Origin: Alienimonas californiensis
GTDB taxonomy: Bacteria; Planctomycetota; Planctomycetia; Planctomycetales; Planctomycetaceae
NCBI RefSeq assembly: GCF_007743815.1
Contig: NZ_CP036265.1
Location: forward strand, 2,932,823 to 2,996,822
Direction: 5' to 3'
Length of the DNA: 64,000 nt
Every line of letters begins with the position of its first letter. Positions within the stretch are counted from its first letter, which is position 1. This document shows positions 52,651-61,335 of the stretch, in pieces. The position numbers and the translations under genes are program-made. Below the pieces are notes generated by a model. The model saw nothing but the letters and a program-made list of their open reading frames with translations, was not told the DNA's origin and ran no database searches.

Positions 52651-53319
52651 ATGAAGACCTTCGTTCTTTCCACCGCCGCCGGCCTGCTGCTGGCCGCGGG
52701 CGCCTCCGCCCAGGGCCCCGCCAGCCACGACCATGTCGGGCACGACCACGCCGGACATGATCACGACGGGCACGATCATGCCGGTGATGAACGTCCCCGA
52801 CTGATCGGGGCCGACTTCGCCGCGGACGATCACGCTGGGCACGAGCATGCGGGGCTGGTCGCGGACGAGCACGCCGGGCACCGGCACGGGCCGCACGGGG
52901 GGGAGGTCGATTCGTTCCCCGAGGTGCGGGTCGAAACGCTAATCGACCGCGACGGGCTGCGGTTCTGGCTGACGGACCCCGCCGGTCGCCCGCTGGCCTC
53001 GCGGGGACTCGGCGGCCAAGCAGTGATGCGGGTCGAAGGGGCGGAGAAACGCTACTCCTACGACCTCGCACCCCCGGCGGCCCCGACCGTGCGGGATCGG
53101 GAGGCGCCGGGCGTGCGCAGCGGCGAGGCGGACGCGGCGACGCTCGCGGTGCCGCTGGCGTTGTCCAAGGTTGCCGGGCGGCGGGTGGCCGTCGCGGTGC
53201 GGCTGACGGGCGTCTCCGGAACCGGGGCGGACGGGGTGATCGTGCGGCAGATCGCCCGCATCCCGGCCCCGTCAGGGTTGGAGGCCCCGGCGATTCAGAC
53301 CCTGCGGCCGGTACGCTGA
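52651..53319 (+). CDS. secreted His-rich protein with HGGEV domain
   Basis: 222 residues from the ATG at 52651, which begins a signal peptide (KTFVLSTAAGLLLAAGASAQ). The mature N-terminus is a metal-binding-like region (about 27-85) of repeated GHDH and GHEH units. HGPHGGEVDSFPEVRVETLIDRDGLRFWL follows (by its HGPHGGEV core), and the rest is a beta-rich domain with LTDPAGRPL. Proteins with HGGEV-type domains commonly accompany copper, zinc or nickel resistance systems; that is family knowledge. No transporter is adjacent. Candidate periplasmic or surface metal buffer. Confidence 0.75.
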   Translation: MKTFVLSTAAGLLLAAGASAQGPASHDHVGHDHAGHDHDGHDHAGDERPRLIGADFAADDHAGHEHAGLVADEHAGHRHGPHGGEVDSFPEVRVETLIDRDGLRFWLTDPAGRPLASRGLGGQAVMRVEGAEKRYSYDLAPPAAPTVRDREAPGVRSGEADAATLAVPLALSKVAGRRVAVAVRLTGVSGTGADGVIVRQIARIPAPSGLEAPAIQTLRPVR

Positions 53320-53416
53320 AGGAGGCGGCGAGGGCGGACCGACTTCGGCAGGCGTCCGGAGCGTGCGGGGGTCCGGTTTGCCCGGACGGCGCGGGGAGCG
53401 ATGGGCCGGATCGGTG

Positions 53417-53455
53417 AAACAACAACGCCCCCCGCGTCCGGGGACGCGGGGGGCG
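53417..53455 (-). terminator. rho-independent terminator of the minus-strand oxidoreductase gene
   Basis: Minus-strand stem CGCCCCCCGCGTCC / GGACGCGGGGGGCG with a three-base loop, followed by TTGTTGTTT. It lies 58 bases beyond the stop codon. Confidence 0.8.
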
Positions 53456-53512
53456 AGGGCGAGAGCGGCGGCGTGCGCCGGCGCCGCACCGCGGTCGTGG
53501 CTGGACGCCGTG

Positions 53513-54973
53513 TCAGACGGCGTCGGCGGCGGGGATTTCGAAGCCCTTCCGCTGCGGGTCCTGGAGCAGCCGGTTGGCCTCCTCGGCCCGTTCGCCGGTG
53601 AAGCGTTCGGTGTCGGGGTCGAACTGCAGCATCGGGCCGACGGTGTACTGGGTATCGGCGTCGGCCAGCCCCACGCCGTCCCGCATGATCGCGTGCAGGC
53701 GTTCGAAGTGCTCCGTGGCGTCCGAGTTGGCGAACTCGATCTTCTCGACCGGGGCCGGCTCGCCCAGGCGGTAGGAGTTGTTCATCACGTGGCCCAGCAC
53801 GCAGCCGTAGTGGGCTTCGAGGGCGTTGCCGTTGGCCATGTTCGGGTCGTTCGCCCGCACGGCCCGGATGAAGCTGCCCCAGTTGCCGCCGGGGGTGACG
53901 GCGCCGCGTTCGATCTTTAGCGGCTCCGCCTTGTCGCTGCCGGGGCGGTAGATCTTGTAGTTACCCTCGCCGACGATCCGGCTGCCGTCCTCTAGGTAGT
54001 ACTCGTTATAGACTTGGTGCTCGTAGCCTTTGTAGTTCACGTTGCGAACGTCGAACATCACCATTTGGCCGTTGGGGTATTCGGCCACGGAGAACATGGT
54101 GTTGGGCGTTTCGCCCTGGTCGTCCCACTTGAAGCGCCCGCCGACGGCGGTGGTGCGGACCGGGTGGGTCTGATCCGGGTCGATCGCCCAGCGGGCGACG
54201 TCCAGCTGGTGGGTGCCCTGGTTGTTGAGGTCGCCGTTGCCGGTCTCCCAGAACCAGTGCCAGTCGTAGTGGACGAGGTTGTCGTGGTACTCGTCGATGA
54301 CGGCCGGGCCCTGCCAGAGGTTCCAGTCGAGGTTCTTCGGCGGATTTTCCGGCTTGGCCGTGCCGATGCTGCCGCGGGGTTTACAGCAGTAGCCGTAGGC
54401 GATTTTGAGCCGGGGCAGCTTACCCGCGTGCAGGGCCTCGTGCAGGCCGGCGACGCCGGAATCGCTCCGCCGCTGGGTGCCGTGTTGGACGACCACGCCG
54501 TATTTCTTCTGCGCCTCCACGGCGACGCGGCCCTCCGCGATGTCGTGGCTCATTGGCTTTTCCACGTAAACGTGCTTGCCGGCCTGACAGGCCCAGATCG
54601 TGATCAGCGAGTGCCAGTGGTTCGGCGTCGCCACGCTGATGGCGTCCAGGGTCGGGTCGTCCAAGGCCTCCCGGACGTCGGCGACCCCCTTCACGTTCTT
54701 GGCGGCCTCTTTCCCCTCGAGCTTTTTCAGCGTCTTGGCGAGGACGTTGGCGTCCGGGTCGATGACGTAGGCGATCTCGACGTTGTCCTGGCCCATAAAG
54801 CCGGACAGGTGGGCGTTGCCGCGGCCGTTCAGGCCGGCGACGGCAATCCGCACGCGGTCGTTGGCCCCCTGAACCGCCCCGGAGGCCCGGGTGCCGGCGA
54901 GGATCAATCCGCCCCCGGCCGCGGCCGACGCGGCGAGGAAGGAGCGACGTTGCATCGAAGCGTGATCGGGCAT
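53513..54973 (-). CDS. Tat-exported Gfo/Idh/MocA family oxidoreductase
   Basis: 486 residues (480 if the ATG at 54955, directly before QRRSF, is used). Leader QRRSFLAASAAAGGGLILAG is twin-arginine-like. Rossmann start RIAVAGLNGRGNAHL. EKP catalytic motif in VYVEKPMSHD near residue 145. Substrate-domain block HYDWHWFWETGNGDLNNQGTHQ by its DWHWFW and GNGD elements. It is clearly paralogous to the enzyme at 41643-43145, and both share ATPNHWHSL-like and GNGDL motifs. Extracytoplasmic sugar oxidoreductase is the best guess. It has its own terminator downstream and a separate terminator upstream. Confidence 0.93.
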   Translation of the reverse strand: MPDHASMQRRSFLAASAAAGGGLILAGTRASGAVQGANDRVRIAVAGLNGRGNAHLSGFMGQDNVEIAYVIDPDANVLAKTLKKLEGKEAAKNVKGVADVREALDDPTLDAISVATPNHWHSLITIWACQAGKHVYVEKPMSHDIAEGRVAVEAQKKYGVVVQHGTQRRSDSGVAGLHEALHAGKLPRLKIAYGYCCKPRGSIGTAKPENPPKNLDWNLWQGPAVIDEYHDNLVHYDWHWFWETGNGDLNNQGTHQLDVARWAIDPDQTHPVRTTAVGGRFKWDDQGETPNTMFSVAEYPNGQMVMFDVRNVNYKGYEHQVYNEYYLEDGSRIVGEGNYKIYRPGSDKAEPLKIERGAVTPGGNWGSFIRAVRANDPNMANGNALEAHYGCVLGHVMNNSYRLGEPAPVEKIEFANSDATEHFERLHAIMRDGVGLADADTQYTVGPMLQFDPDTERFTGERAEEANRLLQDPQRKGFEIPAADAV

Positions 54974-55109
54974 CGCAGTGAGCAGAGTGTGCAGAAACGG
55001 CGGCGAGGACTCAGCCCCTGCAATCTAACGTCGCCGACAGGTTGGATCAACAACCGCCAATGTCTGCCCCCTCGGCGCCGTCGCGGGCGCGGCATTGCCT
55101 GCGGCGCAC

Positions 55110-55140
55110 GAAAAACCGCACCGGGTCGCCCCGGTGCGGC
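55110..55140 (-). terminator. rho-independent terminator of DUF1559 gene A
   Basis: Minus-strand stem CCGCACCGGG / CCCGGTGCGG with loop GCGA, followed at once by TTTTT. Textbook form, 28 bases past the stop codon. Confidence 0.9.
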
Positions 55141-55168
55141 GTCGAACGGTCCGGGATCAGGCCGGGGT

Positions 55169-56269
55169 TCAGAAGGCGTCTTCCACCACCTCGTTGCCGG
55201 CCCGGCTGCCCAGGGCGCCCCAGACGCCGTAGCGGGACTTCCCACGGGTCATGCGAGTGCCGTCCTGCTTGTAGTTGCCGCAGTCGATCGTGTCGCTGAT
55301 GAACTTGACGGCGCCGTCCCCCAGCACGACCTGCACGCCGCCGGTGTGGTAGCTGCCGGCGGAGATGATGGAGTCGCCGGAGTCGTCGCCGCCCTCCATG
55401 CAGTTCGGGCCGTTCGGCGGCATCTGCGTGTTGAACCCGGAGTGCGGGGCGGCGCCGTCGGCCCAGCGACTGCCGCGGCTGAACAGCGTCACACTGGTGT
55501 TGTAATAGCCCGGGTTCTCCGGATCCTCGACGGCCTGCCAGCAGTTGACGTAGGGGTTGTTGTGGATCGCGTCGCCCTGGCTGCGGGCGACCCGCCCCTG
55601 GAAGGCGCCGTCGCCGGCGCTCCGGCCGATCTCCGCCATCAGCAAGGTGCTCGTGGTGCCGTCACGCATGTCGCGCATCCCGGTGCTGTTGGTGCGGGCG
55701 AACATGCCGCGGGTGTCCGAGTGGGTGCCGATGCCCTCGTTGTTGCCGTTGCCGTTGTCGCCCCAGTTAAAGCCGTAATTCGTATCGCCTTCGTCCCTGA
55801 CTTGGGCGCCGTCGGAGGGGCACAGCAGGGACGAAATCTGCGTGGCCCAAGGCGTGTACTCTTCCCGCCACGGATGAGCTCCCATCGCCGGGAACTCTGT
55901 GGGGGTGCCGCCGACGTCGATCGTCAGCGGCCTGGAGATCTGGTTCCACAGAGCCGTCTGATCGAGGTACGGCGTCAGACCCACCATGGCGCTGAGACGA
56001 CCGGAGTTGTTCTCGAAATCGTCGCCGCTGCCGGTGCCGTCCGTGCCGGCCCGACCGATTGGGAAACTCTTGTACGTGCTGTGGTAGTTGTGCAGAGCCA
56101 ACCCGAGCTGCTTGAGGTTGTTCTGGCACTGACTCCGCCGAGCCGCTTCCCGCGCCTGCTGGACCGCCGGGAGGAGCAGCGAAACCAGGATCGCAATGAT
56201 CGCGATCACGACCAGCAGTTCGATCAGCGTGAAGCCGGACCGGACCGGTCGACGAAGGGGCGTCTGCAT
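55169..56269 (-). CDS. DUF1559 pseudopilin-like protein (copy A)
   Basis: About 366 residues from the ATG at 56269; the ATG at 56305 would lengthen the leader by 12 residues and is less likely. Prepilin-type N-terminus: basic leader, then [17 protein letters not shown] (Glu five residues after the cleavage Gly) and the helical [27 protein letters not shown] region. Large Gly/Asn/Asp-rich mature body. C-terminal [18 protein letters not shown] motif (H-x8-DG type). The family is expanded in planctomycetes and is thought to be surface-exposed. It is closely similar to copy B at 57245-58324, and both are divergent from a tiny lipoprotein gene. Confidence 0.92.
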   Translation of the reverse strand: MQTPLRRPVRSGFTLIELLVVIAIIAILVSLLLPAVQQAREAARRSQCQNNLKQLGLALHNYHSTYKSFPIGRAGTDGTGSGDDFENNSGRLSAMVGLTPYLDQTALWNQISRPLTIDVGGTPTEFPAMGAHPWREEYTPWATQISSLLCPSDGAQVRDEGDTNYGFNWGDNGNGNNEGIGTHSDTRGMFARTNSTGMRDMRDGTTSTLLMAEIGRSAGDGAFQGRVARSQGDAIHNNPYVNCWQAVEDPENPGYYNTSVTLFSRGSRWADGAAPHSGFNTQMPPNGPNCMEGGDDSGDSIISAGSYHTGGVQVVLGDGAVKFISDTIDCGNYKQDGTRMTRGKSRYGVWGALGSRAGNEVVEDAF

Positions 56270-56761
56270 TGAAACAGGTTGTGAGTTGAGGATTGTGCGA
56301 TGCAAGAGAGCCGTCGAACGACGAGCATCGGTTCGAACTGATGGGACGAACGCCCACTGGAGTTATCGAACCGGACCATTGTGTCCCATTTTCAGACGCC
56401 GGGCAACACAGGACTGGCCGCGAAGTAATGCGGATTTCTGGTAGAATCTGGATTTCTCGGGGGAACGCAGATTCTCGCCTTGCGAAAAGGACGAGATTAG
56501 GAAGTTGCCCCCACCGGCCGGCTGGCATTTATCCCGGGGGAGCTGAGAGCGGAACCCTGCAACGGGCCGACTTCACCGCGACCCCGCCGCTTGCCACACT
56601 GCAAACGGCCCCGCCGCGTCAGCCCTCTCAGGAGGCGCCAATGCCGACGGCGGCCGTTTTTCATGACTCGGCGGGACGTTTGTCTCGCAAGCTCGTTCGA
56701 GCTTGAGGCGTCCCCGCGGATTCTCCTTCACCCTGTCTCGACTCAACCGCGTAGGCCTTCC
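56270..56761. promoter_or_regulatory. AT-richer divergent region between DUF1559 A and small lipoprotein A
   Basis: About 490 bases, noticeably lower in GC than the rest of the window. Seen: GGTTCGAAC palindromic core near 56334, TTGTGTCCCATT near 56380 (compare ATTGTCCCATC near 58401 in the paralogous region) and GGATTTCT repeated twice near 56432 and 56450. No convincing ORF. Probable promoters and operators for both genes. Confidence 0.4.
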
Positions 56762-56971
56762 ATGTTTTCACGCTCCGGTTCCCGTGCCGTTCCCGGCCGC
56801 CTCGCCTTGGCGGCGGCGGCGTTCTGTCTGTCGTTCCCCCTCGGCCTGACCGGTTGCTCCGACGATCGCGGCGGCGTGATCGAACAGGAACCAAAGACCG
56901 CCGAGGAAATCGCGGCCGACGAGGCCTACAGCGAGGAGGCGGACGCCGCCGCTGATCAGATGGGCGACTGA
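56762..56971 (+). CDS. small lipoprotein (copy A)
   Basis: 69 residues from the ATG at 56762. Basic start, hydrophobic stretch (LALAAAAFCLSFPLGLTG) and a good lipobox LTGC with Cys at about 32. The mature part is short and acidic (SDDRGGVIEQEPKTAEEI, then many Glu/Asp/Ala). Tiny acidic lipoproteins of this kind are usually found next to DUF1559 genes in planctomycetes, to my knowledge. Divergent from DUF1559 A and convergent with DUF1559 B. Confidence 0.75.
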   Translation: MFSRSGSRAVPGRLALAAAAFCLSFPLGLTGCSDDRGGVIEQEPKTAEEIAADEAYSEEADAAADQMGD

Positions 56972-57174
56972 CTCCCGGAACTGCCTGCAACAGGAAAAAG
57001 ACTCTCCTGCCGGTCGGTGGGGGAGCCTTCTCACGTTTAGGGCGGGACGTCGCGGGCCGGGGCAGGGGCTCAGGAGGCTCCCTCAGCGACGTCGCCGGCG
57101 GTTGCGGCGGTCGTTGAAGGAGGCGTCCAGTCCCGTGGCGGGAAGGCGTTCGGCGCCGTCGTCCGACGTCAACG

Positions 57175-57207
57175 AAAACGGCCCCCCGCCCAGGGGGCGG
57201 GGGGCCG
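57175..57207 (-). terminator. rho-independent terminator of DUF1559 gene B
   Basis: Minus-strand stem CGGCCCCCCGCCC / GGGCGGGGGGCCG followed by TTTTCGTT, 37 bases past the stop codon. Confidence 0.85.
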
Positions 57208-57244
57208 CAGAGCTTCTCCCGGATCGACGGATGCCGGCTCAGAA

Positions 57245-58324
57245 TCAGAACTCGTCGACGACTTCGCCGCCGTCGCGGCTGCCCAGTGCGCCCCAGATTC
57301 CGTAGGGGCTCCGGCCAAACGTCGGTGCCAAGGCGGTCTGGTCGCCGACGTCGATCGTCTCGTTGATCATGGAGACCGACCCGTCGCCGAAGACGACCTG
57401 AACCCCGCCGGAGTGGTAGCCGCCGGCGGACATGATCGAGTTGGCGGAGTCGCCGCCGCCTTCCATACAACTCGGGCCGTTCGGCGGGAGCATCGTGTTG
57501 AACCCGGTGAAGACGGTCGAACCGTCGGCCCAACGGGTGCCGCGCCACTGGTCGCCGCCGGTATCGACCCGGACGGTGGTGTTGTAGAAGCCCGGGTTCT
57601 GGGGATCGTTCACCACGTCCACACAGTTCTCCTGCGGGTTCTCGAAGATCTCCGTCAGGTCACGCGCAAACGCAGCCTGATAGTGCCGGGAGCTCCGACC
57701 GCGGCCGATCTCGCCCATCAGCAGGGTGGACGTCGTCCCGTCCCGCATGTCGGCCAGCGTCGAGGACCGCACCCGACCGAACATGCCGCGAACGCGCCCG
57801 TCGGTCCCGAAGTGGTCGTCGTTCCCGTCGCCGTTGTCGCCCCAGTTGACGGCGTAGTTCGTGTCCCCCTCAGCGATCACGGGGGCGGGGTCGGACGGGC
57901 ACAACAGGGTAGCGATCTGGGTCGCCCACGGGGGGTAGGCTTCGTCCCAGGGGTTCGGCCCCATCGCCGGCCACGGGTTGTCTGCGGCGCGGGTGGTGCC
58001 GTTAGAGTTGAGGAGCGACGGCTTGCTGATTTGGTTCCACAGGGCGGTCTGGTCGAGGTACGGGGTCAGCCCCACCAACGCACTCCACCGCCGGCCGCCG
58101 TCGTTGTCGCCCCGCCCAATGGGGAAGGCCTTATGGGTGCTGTGGTAGTTGTGCATCGCCAAGCCGAGTTGCTTCAGATTGTTCTGACACTGGCTGCGGC
58201 GAGCGGCTTCACGGGCCTGCTGAACGGCCGGGAGCAGTAGGCTCACGAGAATCGCGATGATCGCGATCACCACGAGTAGCTCAATCAGCGTGAAACCGGC
58301 ACGGAGTTTCGAAGGTCGCGACAT
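57245..58324 (-). CDS. DUF1559 pseudopilin-like protein (copy B)
   Basis: 359 residues starting [19 protein letters not shown]. Same plan as copy A: prepilin leader with cleavage Gly at residue 10, the hydrophobic helix, [27 protein letters not shown] and the late [18 protein letters not shown] motif. Aligned blocks NYGxNWGDNGxGN in A and [13 protein letters not shown] in B, and PNGPxCMEGGxDS in both, show recent common descent. No His-rich insertions, unlike the copy at 11743-12762. Prepilin peptidase and type II/IV secretion genes are not in this window. Confidence 0.92.
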   Translation of the reverse strand: MSRPSKLRAGFTLIELLVVIAIIAILVSLLLPAVQQAREAARRSQCQNNLKQLGLAMHNYHSTHKAFPIGRGDNDGGRRWSALVGLTPYLDQTALWNQISKPSLLNSNGTTRAADNPWPAMGPNPWDEAYPPWATQIATLLCPSDPAPVIAEGDTNYAVNWGDNGDGNDDHFGTDGRVRGMFGRVRSSTLADMRDGTTSTLLMGEIGRGRSSRHYQAAFARDLTEIFENPQENCVDVVNDPQNPGFYNTTVRVDTGGDQWRGTRWADGSTVFTGFNTMLPPNGPSCMEGGGDSANSIMSAGGYHSGGVQVVFGDGSVSMINETIDVGDQTALAPTFGRSPYGIWGALGSRDGGEVVDEF

Positions 58325-58713
58325 AGGTCGGGCCTGAGATTAGGGGAGGGAATGAGGAAACGAAGCTGCGGACCGCGAAGGCGGCTGAGAACAGGGACGA
58401 TTGTCCCATCGGCGCAAACTTATCGTCTGATTGTACGCGATTCATCAGGAAAGTCATCGACGATTCGTTTGTCAACGAAATTTCTTGTAGGAAAACCGGG
58501 GCGCCGGACGGATTTGTTCGTCCAACCTCGACAGATCCCCACGGGGTTTTCGAATATCCGGACGGGATCAGGGGGCGGACCGGACGGCCGGGCGGACGGG
58601 ACAAGCGGTTGGAGGCGTGGCAGCCAGTCCATCCGCCCCGAGTGGTTGACAATCCCCGCCCGCGGTCTTCTGCTCTGTCACTTCCGATCCGAGTTCGACC
58701 GACGCTCGTCCCG
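58325..58713. promoter_or_regulatory. AT-richer divergent region between DUF1559 B and small lipoprotein B
   Basis: About 390 bases, lower in GC than surrounding genes. It contains a perfect 6-4-6 inverted repeat TTCGTT-TGTC-AACGAA at 58464-58479, a candidate operator, and CGATTGTCCCATCGG near 58399, similar to a segment in the paralogous region upstream of DUF1559 A. No convincing ORF. Confidence 0.45.
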
Positions 58714-58935
58714 ATGACCCTCCCGAAATTCGCCGTGATCAAACCCACCGCCGTTCGCTTCGCCGCGTTCTCCTCGATCTGCCTGCTCGCCGGGGCGTTG
58801 GCCGGGTGCGGCGGCGTCGAGTCCGGCCAGGTTCAGCTCGACCCGGCGACGGAACAGGAGCGGGCCGCCCAGAACGAGGAAAACGACCGGCTGTATGAGG
58901 AGCAGATGCGGCAGGAGGCGCGGGAGAACCGGTAG
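58714..58935 (+). CDS. small lipoprotein (copy B)
   Basis: 73 residues from the ATG at 58714. Hydrophobic core FAAFSSICLLAGALAG leads to lipobox LAGC with Cys at 32, followed by a Gly-rich start and a charged helix (ATEQERAAQNEENDRLYEEQ). The size, lipobox position and place relative to a DUF1559 gene match copy A, although the mature sequences share little. Its stop lies 43 bases from the convergent RNase D stop. Confidence 0.78.
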   Translation: MTLPKFAVIKPTAVRFAAFSSICLLAGALAGCGGVESGQVQLDPATEQERAAQNEENDRLYEEQMRQEARENR

Positions 58936-58978
58936 GCCGCGGGTCCGCGTGGGGCGGACCGCCCGCATCGGCCGCGGC

Positions 58979-60292
58979 TCACCCGCGCTCGAAGCTCAGC
59001 GGGTGGTCGCCCTTGGCGTCGGCGACGCGCATCGCGATCTCGCCGTCCAGCAGGTCGGTCAGCAACTGGCCGCACAGTTCCTTGCGCCAACCGGTGGCCA
59101 GCAGCGGGACCTCGACGCCCTCCGGCCGGCCGGCGGTGTGCCAGCGGACCAGTTCCCGCAGGTCCTTCGCCGTGCCGGCGATCGTGCGGGCGACCTCGTG
59201 CTCGTTGCACAGGCTGCTCAGGGCGATGCCGAGCAGCTGGCCTAGCACGTGCTCGTCCGGGTTCTTGTCCGGCCCCTCGCGGCGGACGCGTTCGGGCAGG
59301 TCGTCGTCGGACACCGCCTTGCCCCGCTCGATCGCGGCGAGGAGGTCCTCGGCGCTGCGGCGGATGTCGCCCCGGTTCATGTCCCGGGGGGCGAGCAGTT
59401 GCTCTTCGGTTTCCGGCTGCCGCTTGGCGATGTCGATGACGAGGTCGTCCCGCAGAATCCGGCGGACCGGGCGGTTCTTCTCCTCGGCTTCCGCCTGGCG
59501 CCAGATCGCGACCTCCCGCGCCACGGCGAGGTCCCGGCGGGAGAGCTTCGACAGGCCGGAGAGCCGCTCGTGCGGTTCGCGGCGATGATCTTCGGCCAGG
59601 CTGCGGACGAACCGCACGAACTCCGCCGCCGCCCAGGCGGTGCGACCGCGTTCCTGCAGATCCTTCCGCTGAATCTCCCAGATTTTCGGCAGGAACTCCG
59701 CATCCCGCAGGGCGTAGGAGAGCTGGTCCGCCGACAGCGGCCGGCGGCGCCAGTCGGTGCGGGTCTGGCTGCCCTTCGGCGCCCGCACGTTCAGCACCCG
59801 CTGCACGAGGGCGTCGTAGCCCAGCGGATAGCTGGTGGACCGCAATCCCTCGGCGAGCTGCACGTCGACCAACCGCCGCGGCGCCTGGCCGGTGGCCTCC
59901 AGGCAGAACTTCACCTCGGCCTGCCCGCCGTGCACGATCACGGTGGTGCGGTCGTCGGTCATCAGATCCCACCAGGGGGTGAGATCGGTCAGTTCAAACG
60001 GATCGACGCCGACGGTCTCCCCCGCGGCGCTGAACTGCATGAGGCACAGTTCGGGGCGGAAGGTGGATTCGGAGACGAACTCCGTATCGAAAGCGACGAG
60101 GCGGGCGTCGCGGGCCCGCTGGCAGAAGTCGTCGAACTCCGCCTGATCGGTGATGAGGGCGTCGTCGTCCGCCGGTCCGCCGGTGCCGACGCCGCGCCGG
60201 AAGCCCCCGCCGGGGCTTGAAGAGGAGGTCTCGGCGCCGCGGGCCGAATCGCCGCGGCTGTCGGAACGGGACGATCGGCGGGAGCGGGGCAT
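58979..60292 (-). CDS. rnd: ribonuclease D
   Basis: 3'-5' exoribonuclease that trims tRNA and other RNA 3' ends in the cytosol. About 437 residues from the ATG at 60292; the first 55 are Arg/Ser/Gly-rich and precede the fold. The DEDD domain has Exo I VAFDTEFVSE, Exo II VIVHGGQAEVKFC and Exo III LSYALRDAEFL. An HRDC domain follows from about residue 220 (LSRRDLAVAREVAIWR) and a second helical domain to the end. The Exo II position that is usually Asp appears to be Glu. The C-terminal ~100 residues exceed those of E. coli RNase D. Confidence 0.9.
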   Translation of the reverse strand: MPRSRRSSRSDSRGDSARGAETSSSSPGGGFRRGVGTGGPADDDALITDQAEFDDFCQRARDARLVAFDTEFVSESTFRPELCLMQFSAAGETVGVDPFELTDLTPWWDLMTDDRTTVIVHGGQAEVKFCLEATGQAPRRLVDVQLAEGLRSTSYPLGYDALVQRVLNVRAPKGSQTRTDWRRRPLSADQLSYALRDAEFLPKIWEIQRKDLQERGRTAWAAAEFVRFVRSLAEDHRREPHERLSGLSKLSRRDLAVAREVAIWRQAEAEEKNRPVRRILRDDLVIDIAKRQPETEEQLLAPRDMNRGDIRRSAEDLLAAIERGKAVSDDDLPERVRREGPDKNPDEHVLGQLLGIALSSLCNEHEVARTIAGTAKDLRELVRWHTAGRPEGVEVPLLATGWRKELCGQLLTDLLDGEIAMRVADAKGDHPLSFERG

Positions 60293-60626
60293 TCGGGGGA
60301 GCCGCGGCGGGCGTTTTGCGGAGTCGGCGGCGGGCCGGCCCCGGGGGGCGGTGGGCGGAGGTCGACGGAGCGCCGACGCGAGCGTTTGAGGGCGGGAAGG
60401 TTTGGATGGTCCACCCCCCGCGTTGCGACGCAACCGCCGTGCCGCCTACGGGAGACGGTCCGGTCGGAACGGTTCGCTCACGCCCCTTCAACCCGCACGG
60501 TCCGACGGGCCGATGCTGGCCGCGGACGCCGCGCCTTCTCCCGTCGCCTCGCCGCCCGCCCCCCGTCGCCTCGCCGCCGGCCGCGCTCCGCCGGCGCCGC
60601 CTTTTCCGCCTGCACCGAACCGCCCG
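60293..60626. other. divergent region between RNase D and the MotB-like gene
   Basis: About 330 bases. An in-frame ATG at 60513 could add 38 Ala/Pro-rich residues to the MotB-like protein, but the ATG at 60627 lies much closer to the family start. No repeat or RNA feature recognised. Confidence 0.35.
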
Positions 60627-61316
60627 ATGGACGACGACGCACCGCCCGGCGTGCCGGAATGGGTCGTCACCTACGGCGACATGATGAGCCTGCTGCTGAC
60701 CTTTTTTATCATGCTGGTGAGCATGTCGGAGATCAAGGAGAAGTCGAAGTACCGCGAGGTGCTGGCGAGTTTGCACGACCGGCTGGGCTACCCCGCCGGC
60801 GCGCTGTCCGCTCCGGGGGACGAGACGGCGGGGACGGTGTCGGACTCGATCGAGGCGGAGGCCGGCACCCCCCCGGTCGCCGAGCCGGGCGACGGGGGCA
60901 CCCCCCGTCCCACCAGCCCCGGGGCCGAGCCGATGTTGACCCGGGAGCCGGCCGGCCGACCGGTGCCGGCCGGGGCGCCGGCGCTGTTCGAACCGAACAC
61001 CGACCGCCTCGCCAAGGGGGAGGAGGCCCGGCTGGACGCCGTCGCCGACTCCATCGCCGGCAAGCTCCAGGTGGTGGAGCTCCGCGGCTTCGCCCCGGCG
61101 GACGAGGCGAACGACTTCGACACCCTCGCCTACCGGCGCGCCCGGATCGTACTGGGGGAACTCGTCCGGCGCGGCGTGCGGCCGGACCGCTTTCGGCTGC
61201 GAACCGGCGGCGTCCCCATGAGCCACGCGACCTTCGGCCCGGACGCCCCCCCGCCGGACCGCGTGGAGATCTGGGTGCTGGATCGCCTCGCCCCCGCCCC
61301 CCGCGGCGGCCGCTGA
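60627..61316 (+). CDS. MotB/OmpA-family protein, orphan
   Basis: 229 residues from the ATG at 60627. Starts DDAPPGVPEWVVTYGDMMSLLLTFFIMLVSM (by its W-V-V-T-Y-G-D-M-M element): one membrane helix preceded by the Asp (residue 18 or so) that conducts protons in MotB. A Pro/Gly-rich periplasmic linker follows (about 65-120). The OmpA-like peptidoglycan-binding domain runs from about 120 (LQVVELRGFAPADEA, AYRRARIVLGELVRRGV). No motA or flagellar gene is adjacent, so it may serve another proton-driven complex or pair with a distant MotA. Confidence 0.85.
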   Translation: MDDDAPPGVPEWVVTYGDMMSLLLTFFIMLVSMSEIKEKSKYREVLASLHDRLGYPAGALSAPGDETAGTVSDSIEAEAGTPPVAEPGDGGTPRPTSPGAEPMLTREPAGRPVPAGAPALFEPNTDRLAKGEEARLDAVADSIAGKLQVVELRGFAPADEANDFDTLAYRRARIVLGELVRRGVRPDRFRLRTGGVPMSHATFGPDAPPPDRVEIWVLDRLAPAPRGGR

Positions 61317-61335
61317 GCGGCCCGCCGGCCCGGCC

